From Costus lasius (taxonomy: Eukaryota > Streptophyta > Magnoliopsida > Zingiberales > Costaceae): a stretch of 64,000 nt of DNA. Position 1 is the first letter of the stretch; each line of letters begins with the position of its first letter. The stretch lies in contig CM050451.1 in the NCBI GenBank assembly GCA_027563935.2, positions 30,705,565 to 30,769,564 of the forward strand, written 5' to 3'. Shown here piece by piece: positions 1 to 10,088 of this stretch. The translations under genes were made by a program, and so were the position numbers. A model generated the notes under the pieces. The model made no database searches. It saw only the letters and a program-made list of their open reading frames with translations, and was not told where the DNA came from.

Positions 1-1021
1 GGCAAAGGATACATGTATGCCTTGTGAAGTGGATTCACACTTGTGCTATGGTTTGGGTGTAGTCTTGGAAGACTATTTCCTTTATATCGGGAGACAGTGA
101 TGTGTTGCTAGATACCCCTCACTGATCGTGATAATGTAAGTTATCGTTACCGACATTTAAAGGAAACCCTTAGGGTCGCACAATTTGATGATATGGCTTA
201 CTTGAGTCAGATCGTGTGGACTGAATTGTTTGGGTTCAGTTTAAAGGAGTTTAAACTCTGATTGTAAGTGAGATCCAGTCTAATCATGTTTGATTGATTA
301 GGGCTTGAGATCGGTAAGCTTCGATCGAGAGAGATGATGCTAGATCGGTGAGATCAAGAGCATCATGAGATGAACGGTTAGATTGGAAACCTTAGGGTTC
401 AGTTGATCTAGACCGATTGGCTTGGGCTGGCTTGGTTTGGCCTTTGGACCGAACACATTTACTTTGAACCGGTTCAAGAGCTTGAACGTATGGTTCATTG
501 TTTTGGCGTTTTGATCGATTTAGTGATCATGAACGCATGGCTTAATGGATTTTCCAATTTTGGAAAGTCATTTAGCGCATGTTCCCTTGAACGCCAAATG
601 ACTTGAACGCTCCATTCAACTCTCGTCTCCTTGCTCTTGCTTGACGAGACTTTGGCGTGGAGAAGGCGAGGTCTTGGTGGAGGTTCGGCAAGCCTAGACA
701 TCATCTCTCATTTCCTTACCATACGAGAGGGACCCTTGAAGGACCTTGCTAGCACAAGGATCTCCAAGGAGCAAGCACATCATCTTGTGTGCGTCAACTA
801 GGGAGAAGATCCCTTTCGATCTTTCTCTTCCAAGTCGCCATCTTCCTCATGGCTTTGGTATGGATCTAAACTTCATCAAGTTGATCATATTACATTGCTA
901 AGATCCATGAAAAACCCTTGCTTCCGCTTGTAATTTTTTATGCGCCACCCTTAAGGGTTTTTCGCCCCCCTCTTGAAAGGGGTTTCATCTGCTTGCGCTC
1001 CCCCTTGAAGGGGACTCTTCA
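1..1021 (+). repeat. 5' LTR of element A (3' part only)
   Basis: This matches 7415-8435 at a fixed offset and ends in CTTCA directly before the PBS. The last 60 bases contain two C-run/G-run stem-loops, the second at 1000-1013. A conserved GCTAGCACAAG ... CTTGTGTGCG inverted pair lies at 748-793, just upstream of the predicted mini-exon. Confidence 0.95.
849..857 (+). other. Predicted coding mini-exon in the LTR of A (Met-Ala-Leu)
   Basis: ATG GCT TTG is followed directly by a GT donor (GTATGG, 858). Joined to the acceptor at 2799-2800 it runs in frame through seven codons (2801-2821) into the gag ATG at 2822. The same ATG-GC arrangement followed by GTATG or GTAAAG is present in C, D, G, H and I. 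Splicing is predicted from sequence only. Confidence 0.55.
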
Positions 1022-1023
1022 AT

Positions 1024-1035
1024 TGGTATCAGAGC
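1024..1035 (+). other. Primer binding site of A (initiator-Met tRNA)
   Basis: TGGTATCAGAGC is the standard plant copia PBS, complementary to the 3' end of initiator Met-tRNA. It starts two bases after the LTR end. Confidence 0.95.
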
Positions 1036-2821
1036 ATGCGGTCCAAGCATGTAATATGATTGCTTGGTATATTTTGTGATCCTTGGTTGCGCATTTACAT
1101 GTATGCTTAGATCTTGTTGACATGCGAAACTTACATGTTATTTCTTCATGCGAAAGTAAGATGTTTACCTTATGTTGGCGCATGTTGTTTGTTCATCTTG
1201 TCGCATGTCTTGTGTTGGCGCTTAGTTCATGTTATTTTATCAAAAACCTAACATGCGCGCCTATGACTAGATCTAAGTGGCGCCTACTATAAACCCTTAG
1301 ATGGGTTGATGGGGTTGAAGTCACCTCTAGGTTAGATCCAATAGTCTGATCAGACCATCTGACAGCCGAGATGGATCGACCAGATGGCACCTGTGCGCAA
1401 GAACGAGGTGGCTATAGGTCGATTGCATCTTAGGCGTATAGCGAGGTCTGGTTGAGACAACCATTGAACACACATGAGTTAGGCCCGGGGTCACACCCGC
1501 TTGCCAGACCTCATGAGGGTTGTTCAGCCCTTGGCGCATGCATGGTTGACCATTAGGTCAACTCGAGTCAGTTAGGACTTGGTGCATGCAAGGGGCAGAG
1601 GATCTGACTAGATGAATGAGTGGATCCCTATCAATGGACCATTGTAAGGTTGTAGGGCACATAAGAAAATTAAAATTGATGCCAATGGGGTTTTCAAAAT
1701 TTATTTTCTTTTAATTGGATCACATGTTGTTTGATGCCTATGCTTGTTTATTTATTCTTATGTGGGCTGCCCATGTTAAATGTGTGTTGTGCTGGGGCCT
1801 GCGTGCCTGGAATTAAACCTGTAAATTAATATTATTGTGATCTGCGAATCACTTTTTAATTAATTTATTGTATAATTGACCTGCGAGTCAAACTTGTCTA
1901 GATAGATCAAAATGTATTTTGATTAGACAAGAGCACAAAGGCACACATCCCAGAGGGGCATTCAGCTGGTGGCGCACCTGAGGTGCTCTTGGCGCAAGGG
2001 CCCTGGGTTGGACCAGATGAGATGCTAAAGACCCAAGAAGAGCAAGTGAAGACTTAAGTATCTTAAGGTCTTACTTAGGCTATGGGCTTTTACCACATAA
2101 GATGCATGCTTTCTTTTATTGTTTAAATAAGTAGAACAGCATGATTTATTTATCTTCTGCTATAGCCATAGGATTTGCCTGATAGTAAGAAGATAAAAGA
2201 CCGTTAAAATCCAAACGCTAAAATATCAAGCACGTAATGCCTTCTGACGCGAAACCTCACTGTTCTGACTATCGTTGGAGCCGTGTTGTACCCACTCAGT
2301 GGGCACGTCCATCTATCTTCAGACGGTGTGGGATTACACCTGCGTGTTACAGAGTAGGGATTTATCCCTTCTCGTTGCTCAGCATAACACGTGGTGGTCC
2401 AGGGAGTAGGTCGGGTCAGCTTGACCATGTAGGCTGCATATGTGGCGCATATGGCAGCACATGGAGGCAGCCATCTGTGGGATCAGAGACTGTGTTGTAC
2501 CAACTCAGTTGGCACAGTCTGCTGGATTGCCCAGATGAAGGGGAATCGCACGGGTTGGCGATTGGCAAGGACTGCCTACCAGAAATTAGTGCTTGTACTC
2601 TCTGTGCATCTTATCTCGCCTGAGCGGGACGCGGAGACCAAGTATGAAATCTGGATCCCATCTCACTAAAAGAGTGTTACTCTTTCGGACTGTTTTATGG
2701 ATTTTACAGTCAGCTAAAATAGTGAGAAAAAGAATCTTTCTTAAGTCCTGGATTGATTCTATACATTGATACTGACCTTGCTGTTCTTGCATTGTTGTAG
2801 ATTCCTGCAGCAACGAACACC
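1036..2821 (+). other. Long 5' leader of A
   Basis: About 1.8 kb separates the PBS from gag. The first half is AT-rich, with many upstream ATGs. The second half (about 2240-2680) is strongly conserved among A, C, D, H and I. It contains stem-loops at 2291-2303, 2433-2458, 2500-2512 and 2614-2629. An open frame of about 128 codons (2237-2623) overlaps these structures. Leaders of this size are known in BARE-like elements. Confidence 0.85.
2291..2629 (+). other. Conserved RNA stem-loop cluster in leader of A
   Basis: Hairpin 1 (2291-2303) pairs CCCAC with GTGGG around loop TCA. Hairpin 2 (2500-2512) pairs CCAAC with GTTGG around TCA. Hairpin 3 (2614-2629) pairs TCTCGC with GCGGGA around CTGA. 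A longer stem at 2433-2458 pairs ten bases with one bulged G. Equivalent stems in the E/F family use different bases but keep the pairing. A packaging or dimerisation role is inferred. Confidence 0.6.
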
Positions 2822-5800
2822 ATGAGCTTCAATGTGCGATCCCTACTGGAAAGGGAGAAGTTTGCTGGGCCAAACTTCTCAGACTGGTTCGGACACCTTA
2901 AGATCGTTCTTAAGGCAGAGAGGAAACTGTATGTCCTCGAGACGGCTGTGCCGCCTCAACCCGCTGCGAACGCCGCAAGGGCGGTTCGTGATGCTTATGA
3001 AAAGCACGTCAATGATAGCATTGATGTCGCTTGCCTGATGCTAGCGTCTATGACGCCACCGCTGCAGCGTCAGCATGAGGATATGTCGGCTATAGAAATT
3101 ATAGCTAACCTCAAGATGTTGTATGCTGCACAGGCGAGGACAGAACGCTATAATCTGACAAAGCTTTTCTTTCAGAGCAAACTGGCTGAAGGGAGCCCAG
3201 TGGGAGCTCACGTGCTCAAGATGATTGGGCACAAGGAGGCTCTGGAGAAACTGGGGCATACCATCAACCAGGAGCTTGCTGTAGACATTATTCTGCAGTC
3301 TCTCCCGCCCTCTTTCGATGCGTTCATTATTAATTTTAATATGAACAAGATCGATTGTACTCCGGCAGAGCTGCTGAATATGCTCTTGACAACTGAGGAG
3401 ACTCTGAAGGGAAAGCCTTCAACCTCTGTCTTAATGGTTCCTTCTAGGAACAAGAAGAAGGGGAAGAAGGGCAAAGCCCCTGTCAAGAACTACAGTAAGG
3501 CTCTGAAACAAAAGGTTAAGCGGTCGAAGGACAACAGGTGTTTCCACTGTGGCCAGCTGGGTCACTGGAAAAAGGACTGTAAAGCGCTCCAAGGAGATAA
3601 GAGGGGAAGCATCGCTTCTGGCTCAGGTATATATGTGACTGAGGTCATGTTATCTTCTTCTTCTATTTCATGGGTGTTGGACACTGCATGTGGAGTTCAC
3701 ATTTGTTCAAATGTGCAGGAACTCAAGAGAAGAAGGCAGGTGGGACAGCATGAGGTAGACCTACGCGTTGGAAACGGGGCACGGGTTGCTGCTGTTGCTG
3801 TAGGAGACTATTTTATTTCTTTACCATCTGGCATTGTATTGGAATTAAACAATTGTTATTTTGTACCCAGTATAACCAAGAATATTATCTCTATTCCTGC
3901 TCTTGTCAGGAAAGGATTTGCCTTTGAATGCAATATTTCAAAGTGTGTACTTTCTCTTGATAATATTGTTTATTCTACTGGTTCAATTAACAATGGGTTA
4001 TTCATGTTGGACATGGAATATTCTATACAAAACATTGATAATAAGAAAGCCAAGTTTGCTGAAGACAGCACCTTGTTATGGCATAGTCGTTTAGGCCATA
4101 TTAACAAGAAGCGCATTAAGTGGTTGCATGATCATGGACTGCTGGGATCATTCTCCTATGAGGAGATTGATACATGCAAAGCTTGTTTGATGGGTAAAAT
4201 GACGAAGTCACCTTTTCCTAACAAAGGTCAAAGGGCTTCAGGTTTACTTGACCTTATACACAGTGATGTGTGTGGGCCATTTAGTAAACATGCCAGAGGT
4301 GACTATCAGTACTTCATTACCTTTACTGATGATTTCAGTAGGTATGGTTATGTCTATCTAATGAGACATAAGAGTGAATCCTTTGACAAGTTCAAAGAGT
4401 TCAAAAATGAAGTACAGAATCAGCTAGGGCGAAATATCAAGGCACTTCGTTCTGATCGAGGTGGAGAATACTTGAGTCATGCGTTTACTGACTATCTAAA
4501 AGAGTGTGGGATTATCTCACAGCTCACTCCGCCAGGAACACCGCAATGGAATGGTGTGTCCGAGAGGAGAAATAGAACGTTACTTGATATGGTTCGTTCT
4601 ATGATGAGTCAGGCTACTCTTCCATATTCCTTTTGGGGATTTGCACTGGAAACAGCTGCAAAGGTACTAAACCGAGTGCCATCCAAGGCCGTTTCAAAGA
4701 CGCCATATGAATTATGGTATGGGAAACAGCCGAGCTTGACATTTATCAGGATCTGGGGTTGCGAGGCTTATGTCAAAAAGCTCGCCTCTGGGAAACTGGA
4801 GAACAGATCTAAGAAATGCGTCTTTGTCGGTTACCCTAAGGAAACTAAGGGTTATTATTTCTACGATCCCAAAGAGAACAAAGTATTTGTTGCTCGGACG
4901 GCCATATTTCTTGAGAAGGAGTTTCTTCTGCAAGAAGCCAGTGGGAGAGAAATAAAGCTGGATGAGAATCCAGAGGAAGGACAAAGTAGTCAAGCACAGT
5001 TGGATGAGCCTGAGCCGGTGGATCAGGTTATTGAACAACCTGAGGCTCAGATATCACGGGAACCGCGAAGATCGGGAAGGATCCGTCGTCAGCCTGAGCG
5101 CTATGACGGAGTCTACATCATTGATAATGATGAACCCCTTACTTATGCGGATGCGGTCAGTGGACCGGAGTCAGCTAGATGGCTTGAAGCTATGTGAGCC
5201 GAGATGGACTCCATGTCAGATAACCAAGTCTGGGATTTGGTTGATCCGCCTCCGGGAGTAATCCCTATAGGCTGTAAATGGATCTTCAAGAAGAAGATTG
5301 ACATGGATGGTAACGTAGTTACCTATAAAGGCAGGCTAGTTGCGAAAGGTTTCAAACAAATCTACGGGATAGATTATGATGAAACTTTCTCTCCTGTAGC
5401 CATGTTCAAGTCTATTCGGATTCTTTTCGCGATAGCAGCATATTACGATTATGAGATCTGGCAGATGGATGTGAAAACAGCTTTCCTTAATGGAAATCTG
5501 GATGAGGATGTGTATATGACACAACCTGAAGGTTTCACTAATCCATCAGATCGTCATAAAATATGCAAACTAAAGAAGTCCATTTATGGACTGAAACAAG
5601 CATCTAGAAGCTAGAATATTCGTTTTGATGAATCAATCTCTGAGTTTGGTTTCATCAAGAACGAAGATGACCCGTGTGTATATAAGAGGTTTAGTGGGAG
5701 CGTGATTACATTCCTAGTCCTCTACGTCGATGACATCTTGATCATTGGAAATGATATTCCAGAAATGCATGCGGTTAAGGCATGGCTAAGGAAATGTTTC

Positions 5801-6706
5801 CAGATGAAAGATTTAGGAGAAGCAGCCTATGTATTAGGTGTGAAGATCTACAGGGATAGATCTAAGAGGCTTCTCGGGCTGTGCCAGACTAACTACATCG
5901 ATAAAGTCCTGGAGAGATTCCATTTAGAGAATTCTAAAAGAGGATATCTTCCAGTCAGACATGGTCTGAATCTTTCGAAGAGTCAGTGTCCACAAACACA
6001 GACTGAGAAAGATGAAATGGACAATACGCCTTATGCTTCGGCTATTGGATCCATTATGTATGCGATGTTGTGTACTCGCCCAGACGTCGCTTACGGGTTA
6101 AGCGTGACCAGTCGGTTCCAAAGTAATCCAGGTATGGCGCACTGGATTGCAGTCAAGAACATTATAAAATATCTGCGGAGGACCAAAGATATGTTCTTGA
6201 TATATGGTGGTCAGGAAGAACTCAGTATAGAAGGATATACTGACGCTTCGTTCCAGTCGGACCAGGATGATTTCCGATCGCAATCAGGCTATGTTTTTAG
6301 CTTGAATGGTGGAGCGGTGGTGTGGAAAAGTTTCAAACAGTCAACTGTTGCTGATTCCACAACAGAAGCCGAGTATGTTGCAGCCTCGGAAGCATCCAAG
6401 CAGGCAGTGTGGATTCGTAAGTTCGTGAGAGAACTTGGTGTTGTTCCTTCGAGTGTCGATCCTTTGGTTATCTTCTGTGATAACACTGGAGCCATCGCAC
6501 AAGCAAAGGAACCACGGTCGCACCAGAAGTCCAAGCACATACAGAGACGGTTTCACTTGATCCGGGAGATCATAGATCGTGGCGAGATCAAAATATGCAA
6601 GGTTCATACAGACGACAATCTGGCTGACCCGCTTACCAAGCCTCTGGCGCAGCAGAAGCATGAGAAGCACTGTAATAACATGGGTTTGAGATTTCTCAAC
6701 CATTAG
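2822..6706 (+). pseudogene. gag-pol: Gag-Pol of A, broken by two in-frame stops
   Basis: This is a single-frame copia polyprotein of 1294 codons, one serine longer than the intact copy in D. Domains run in order: Gag; CCHC zinc knuckle (CFHCGQLGHWKKDC, about residue 240); aspartic protease with DTA active site; integrase with HHCC and D-D35-E; RT with YVDD; RNase H. A TGA at 5195-5197 (codon 792, between integrase and RT) replaces an Arg codon (CGC or CGA in relatives). A TAG at 5612-5614 (codon 931, inside RT) replaces a Trp codon. No frameshift is seen. Gag, protease and integrase could still be made, but not RT or RNase H. Both stops are explainable as C-to-T or G-to-A changes. Confidence 0.95.
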
Positions 6707-6711
6707 ATTAA

Positions 6712-6726
6712 GTGCAAGTGGGAGAT
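6712..6726 (+). other. Polypurine tract of A
   Basis: The AAGTGGGAGAT core abuts the 3' LTR start TGTTGGGG. It is the plus-strand DNA primer site and is identical in C and D. Confidence 0.9.
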
Positions 6727-8435
6727 TGTTGGGGTATGCCCTTAAGGCTAATGTTTGAGGCCTTGGGATTGTATCAGTATCATGTAATAAACTCTTGTGT
6801 TTATAAAGGCATGGTTATTATTCAGGTTGTTACCTTGTCTGCTGTAATAAGTGTACTACTGAATAATGTCTCAAAGCTGTTCAGCTAGGCTGACATGCTA
6901 AATGTCCTTAGTCGATATATCTTGGTGAACATGAGACAGCCTTGATATGATTGAGACTAATATGTATTCTAATCTTATAGGATGCTTCGAGCATGGAATA
7001 AGATGTAGACTCATGGGTACATTGGATGTACTGGACAGACCCTACTAGGATATTCAATTGCTTGTCACAATGTGAATAATCCTTGTATGCTACAAGTGGC
7101 ACATGTCCTTTGACTTGAGATCAGTTGTGTTTCTAAATGATGATTGTCATTGTTTTGAGGTAGTTCAATATCATTTGAAACATAATGGTTATAGACTATC
7201 TTGGATAATGATCATGAGTCAGGTTAGGGCACTAGTGATAGATAAAGGATTGCCGTCTCCTTGTTTAAGGAGTGTGATGTTCTAAGGCCCCCCCTATATG
7301 AGATGATTGAGAAAGTGTATGGCCATACCCAGATGACTATGTTCATCTGATTTAATCATGCTCATCGTATTGGAGTCACAAGCTTGACACGCTTGTCCAA
7401 TAAGAACATCCAGTGGCAAAGGATACATGTATGCCTTGTGAAGTGGATTCACACTTGTGCTATGGTTTGGGTGTAGTCTTGGAAGACTCTTTCCTTTATA
7501 TCGGGAGACAGTGATGTGTTGCTAGATACCCCTCACTGATCGTGATAATGTAAGTTATCGTTACCGACATTTAAAGGAAACCCTTAGGGTCGCACAATTT
7601 GATGATATGGCTTACTTGAGTCAGATCGTGTGGACTGAATTGTTTGGGTTCAGTTTAAAGGAGTTTAAACTCTGATTGTAAGTGAGATCCAGTCTAATCA
7701 TGTTTGATTGATTAGGGCTTGAGATCGGTAAGCTTCGATCGAGAGAGATGATGCTAGATCGGTGAGATCAAGAGCATCATGAGATGAACGGTTAGATTGG
7801 AAACCTTAGGGTTCAGTTGATCTAGACCGATTGGCTTGGGCTGGCTTGGTTTGGCCTTTGGACCGAACACATTTACTTTGAACCGGTTCAAGAGCTTGAA
7901 CGTATGGTTCATTGTTTTGGCGTTTTGATCGATTTAGTGATCATGAACGCATGGCTTAATGGATTTTCCAATTTTGGAAAGTCATTTAGCGCATGTTCCC
8001 TTGAACGCCAAATGACTTGAACGCTCCATTCAACTCTCGTCTCCTTGCTCTTGCTTGACGAGACTTTGGCGTGGAGAAGGCGAGGTCTTGGTGGAGGTTC
8101 GGCAAGCCTAGACATCATCTCTCATTTCCTTACCATACGAGAGGGACCCTTGAAGGACCTTGCTAGCACAAGGATCTCCAAGGAGCAAGCACATCATCTT
8201 GTGTGCGTCAACTAGGGAGAAGATCCCTTTTGATCTTTCTCTTCCAAGTCGCCATCTTCCTCATGGCTTTGGTATGGATCTAAACTTCATCAAGTTGATC
8301 ATATTACATTGCTAAGATCCATGAAAAACCCTTGCTTCCGCTTGCAATTTTTTATGCGCCACCCTTAAGGGTTTTTCGCCCCCCTCTTGAAAGGGGTTTC
8401 ATCTGCTTGCGCTCCCCCTTGAAGGGGACTCTTCA
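6727..8435 (+). repeat. 3' LTR of element A (1709 bp)
   Basis: It begins TGTTGGGGTATGCCC and ends CTTCA, giving TG...CA termini. TTTATAAAG lies about 70 bases in and TTTATATC about 770 bases in; the latter is the more plausible TATA box. The mini-exon ATG is at 8263-8265. A minus-strand ORF near the LTR start recurs in all family members and is probably incidental. Confidence 0.95.
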
Positions 8436-9039
8436 TTTGGTGACCTCCAGCTATCTAGCGACCTCTCTGACCACTTCCGGCGATCTTCAAGTTTCAGATT
8501 TTCTATACTATTCTTGCTGAAATCTCCATCGTCGACGGCTCTGCTTTTCAGTGCTTCGCGGCAACAACTTCCTTTTGCCCTTCCGAATTTTTGACTCGTT
8601 CTTTCACCTCAACTATGCGTCCTCACAAGAGGCCGATAGGAAAGTGACCTGCCAGCGCTTCCTGTCCAGCTCCTCCACTGCCACAGCACCCATGTCCAGC
8701 AGAGATACAAATGCATGATGAGCACCAAGCTGCTCGTTACTAGGTCCTTTCTAGTCGCTATTTCATCAACACGAGGCATCCTGCATTGGCTCTCCCAACT
8801 TCAAGAAAGACATTTTCTAGGGCTGTATCTCCTCGATTACCGCCTACTCCCCATCGAATAACCTGAGCATCCATGGTCTCAATTCTAGGATAGCACCAAC
8901 TGGCATCTGCACCCACATCCCACTGCTCTAGAGGATTCTATCGCACCACTAGACATGGTTCTTGGCACTTCCTTTGGCGCCCAACCGAAACCATCGCTTG
9001 CCCCTCTATGAATGACATGTTGTAGCTTATCTACCAAGA
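8436..9039. other. Unresolved sequence between A and gypsy remnant K
   Basis: There is no long open frame. Plus-strand frames interrupted by stops around 8610-8840 faintly recall gypsy/Athila gag N-termini (for example EHQAARY), but this is weak. TTTGGCGCCCA at about 8974-8984 resembles a gypsy-type primer binding site. It is probably more gypsy debris; host intergenic DNA is not excluded. Confidence 0.3.
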
Positions 9040-9620
9040 TCAACTAGCACAAGGGAGGTAGTGATACGCTCTGTAAGTGCACAGAATTATCGAAGTAATA
9101 AAATGATTATCATTCCCAACGAGGACTATGTAGTTAAGTACTGACTTCTTGACTTGTTTGAATCTAGGCAAACTAAATATGCGGTGGTATTGAACTTCTA
9201 ACTCACATAAAGCATTTTCAACAAAAAACTTACCAATTTGGTAGGGAATTAAAATGTCTCCAGGATCTCTTACCTTTGTTATTTTTATGTCCATACTTAC
9301 CTGGTCACCTTTCACTTCAGACTCTCCGATATCAGATTTTCCCTGATCTGCTCCAAATAGCCTCTGGGGAAAGGGACAGGCGGAACATATGCAGGTGGAC
9401 CTACATATTTCTGCTCCTCCCCTTTCTCCTCACTATTTTCTAATTCAGGAGTAATGTCCTCAAGTTTGTCCATAGAATCCTCGCTAGATTCTCCAGGTGC
9501 GTCATTGTTTTTGCCACTCACAATAGTCACCGCATTACAATGCTCCATGGGATTCATCTCAGGTTGTCCCGGAAGTTTCCCTATGGGCCTACTAGTAGAA
9601 ACCACTTGCTAAGCTATCTA
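9040..9620 (-). pseudogene. Element K: Ty3-gypsy gag/protease remnant
   Basis: On the minus strand, 9605-9312 encodes a gag-to-protease linker typical of plant gypsy elements: KLPGQPEMNPMEHCNAVT (compare the common LPSQPExNPxExxNAxT pattern), then YVGPPAYVPPVPFPRG. A shifted frame at 9315-9040 encodes DPGDILIPYQIG...NALCELE, recalling the gypsy protease stretch DPGxFxIPCxIG...ALCDLG. Similarity stops near 9200, and what follows is unlike pol. Frameshifts and stops make it non-functional. Its upstream gag portion lies at 29955-30164 beyond inserted B, C and D. It resembles Athila/Tat-type elements. Confidence 0.75.
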
Positions 9621-9625
9621 GTTCT

Positions 9626-10088
9626 TGATGTGGGGTGGGAGCATGAAATTGGGCTAGCATGAAAAGATAAATCTAAGAGAAAACAAACTAGCATGCAAGA
9701 CACCCTTAGCGGGTTTTCGAAAATATGTTTTTGTTATTTTTATATAAAAAAAACTGAATCTAAACATGCATACTAAATCTACAAGCTAAACAAGAAATTC
9801 ACTACAAGAATAAGCATGCAATTTGCAAACATTGAATTCTTAAACATGGATGATATCATGCTAAAACTAAATTCCACTAAGCATGTGATCTAAGGCTAAA
9901 CATGCAACTAATATTAGGCTAACATTAAGCATGCGATTCAATAGGCAAAGCAAACCATAAGACATTAAAATAAATACAAAATCTAAACAAGTGCTCACCT
10001 TGCGATCCTTGAGAATAGAAGGACCGTGACTTCCCGATCTTCACCGGTCCTACTCTGATGGAAGGTGACGATTACACACAGTACATTA
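9626..10088. repeat. Element B, left part: probable solo LTR
   Basis: It starts TGATGTGGGG and is AT-rich, with no coding signal. Its other part is 28316-29954; together they are about 2.1 kb with TGATG...CATCA ends. The flanks are GTTCT (9621-9625) and ATTCT (29955-29959), a duplication with one mismatch. Removing B rejoins the gypsy gag frame of K on the minus strand, which independently supports the boundaries. No internal region or PBS is seen, hence solo LTR. A non-autonomous element is the alternative. Confidence 0.6.
10084..10088. repeat. Target-site duplication of C, left (CATTA)
   Basis: CATTA immediately precedes the TGTTGGGG start of C and recurs at 28311-28315 right after C's 3' LTR, proving that the two LTRs belong to one 18.2 kb composite. 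Confidence 0.95.

Larger units (their letters stand above)
858..2800 (+). other. Predicted intron of A spanning U5 end, PBS and leader
   Basis: The donor is GTATGG at 858. The acceptor is TTGTAG ending at 2800, preceded by a pyrimidine-rich stretch and a TACTGAC branch-point-like motif about 25 nt upstream. The acceptor block is conserved in all A-family copies, and analogous blocks with different sequence (branch-like CTAAT or CTTAC) precede gag in E and F. No transcript evidence is available here. Confidence 0.5.
1..8435 (+). mobile_element. Element A: Ty1-copia LTR retrotransposon, 5' LTR cut by window edge
   Basis: The order is partial 5' LTR, PBS, long leader, Gag-Pol, polypurine tract and complete 3' LTR. 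The 5' LTR aligns to the 3' LTR at a constant offset of 7414 bases. By eye I find only about three substitutions in the 1021 shared bases (near 86, 807 and 935), so the insertion is recent. Gag-Pol carries two nonsense codons, so this copy cannot make its own full polyprotein. The target-site duplication cannot be tested because the left flank is missing; the right flank begins TTTGG at 8436. Confidence 0.95.

Noticed and set aside
2237..2623. Leader ORF as a host gene or envelope-like gene.
   Set aside because: It sits between PBS and gag in every copy, lacks signal peptide or membrane segments, and overlaps RNA stems.
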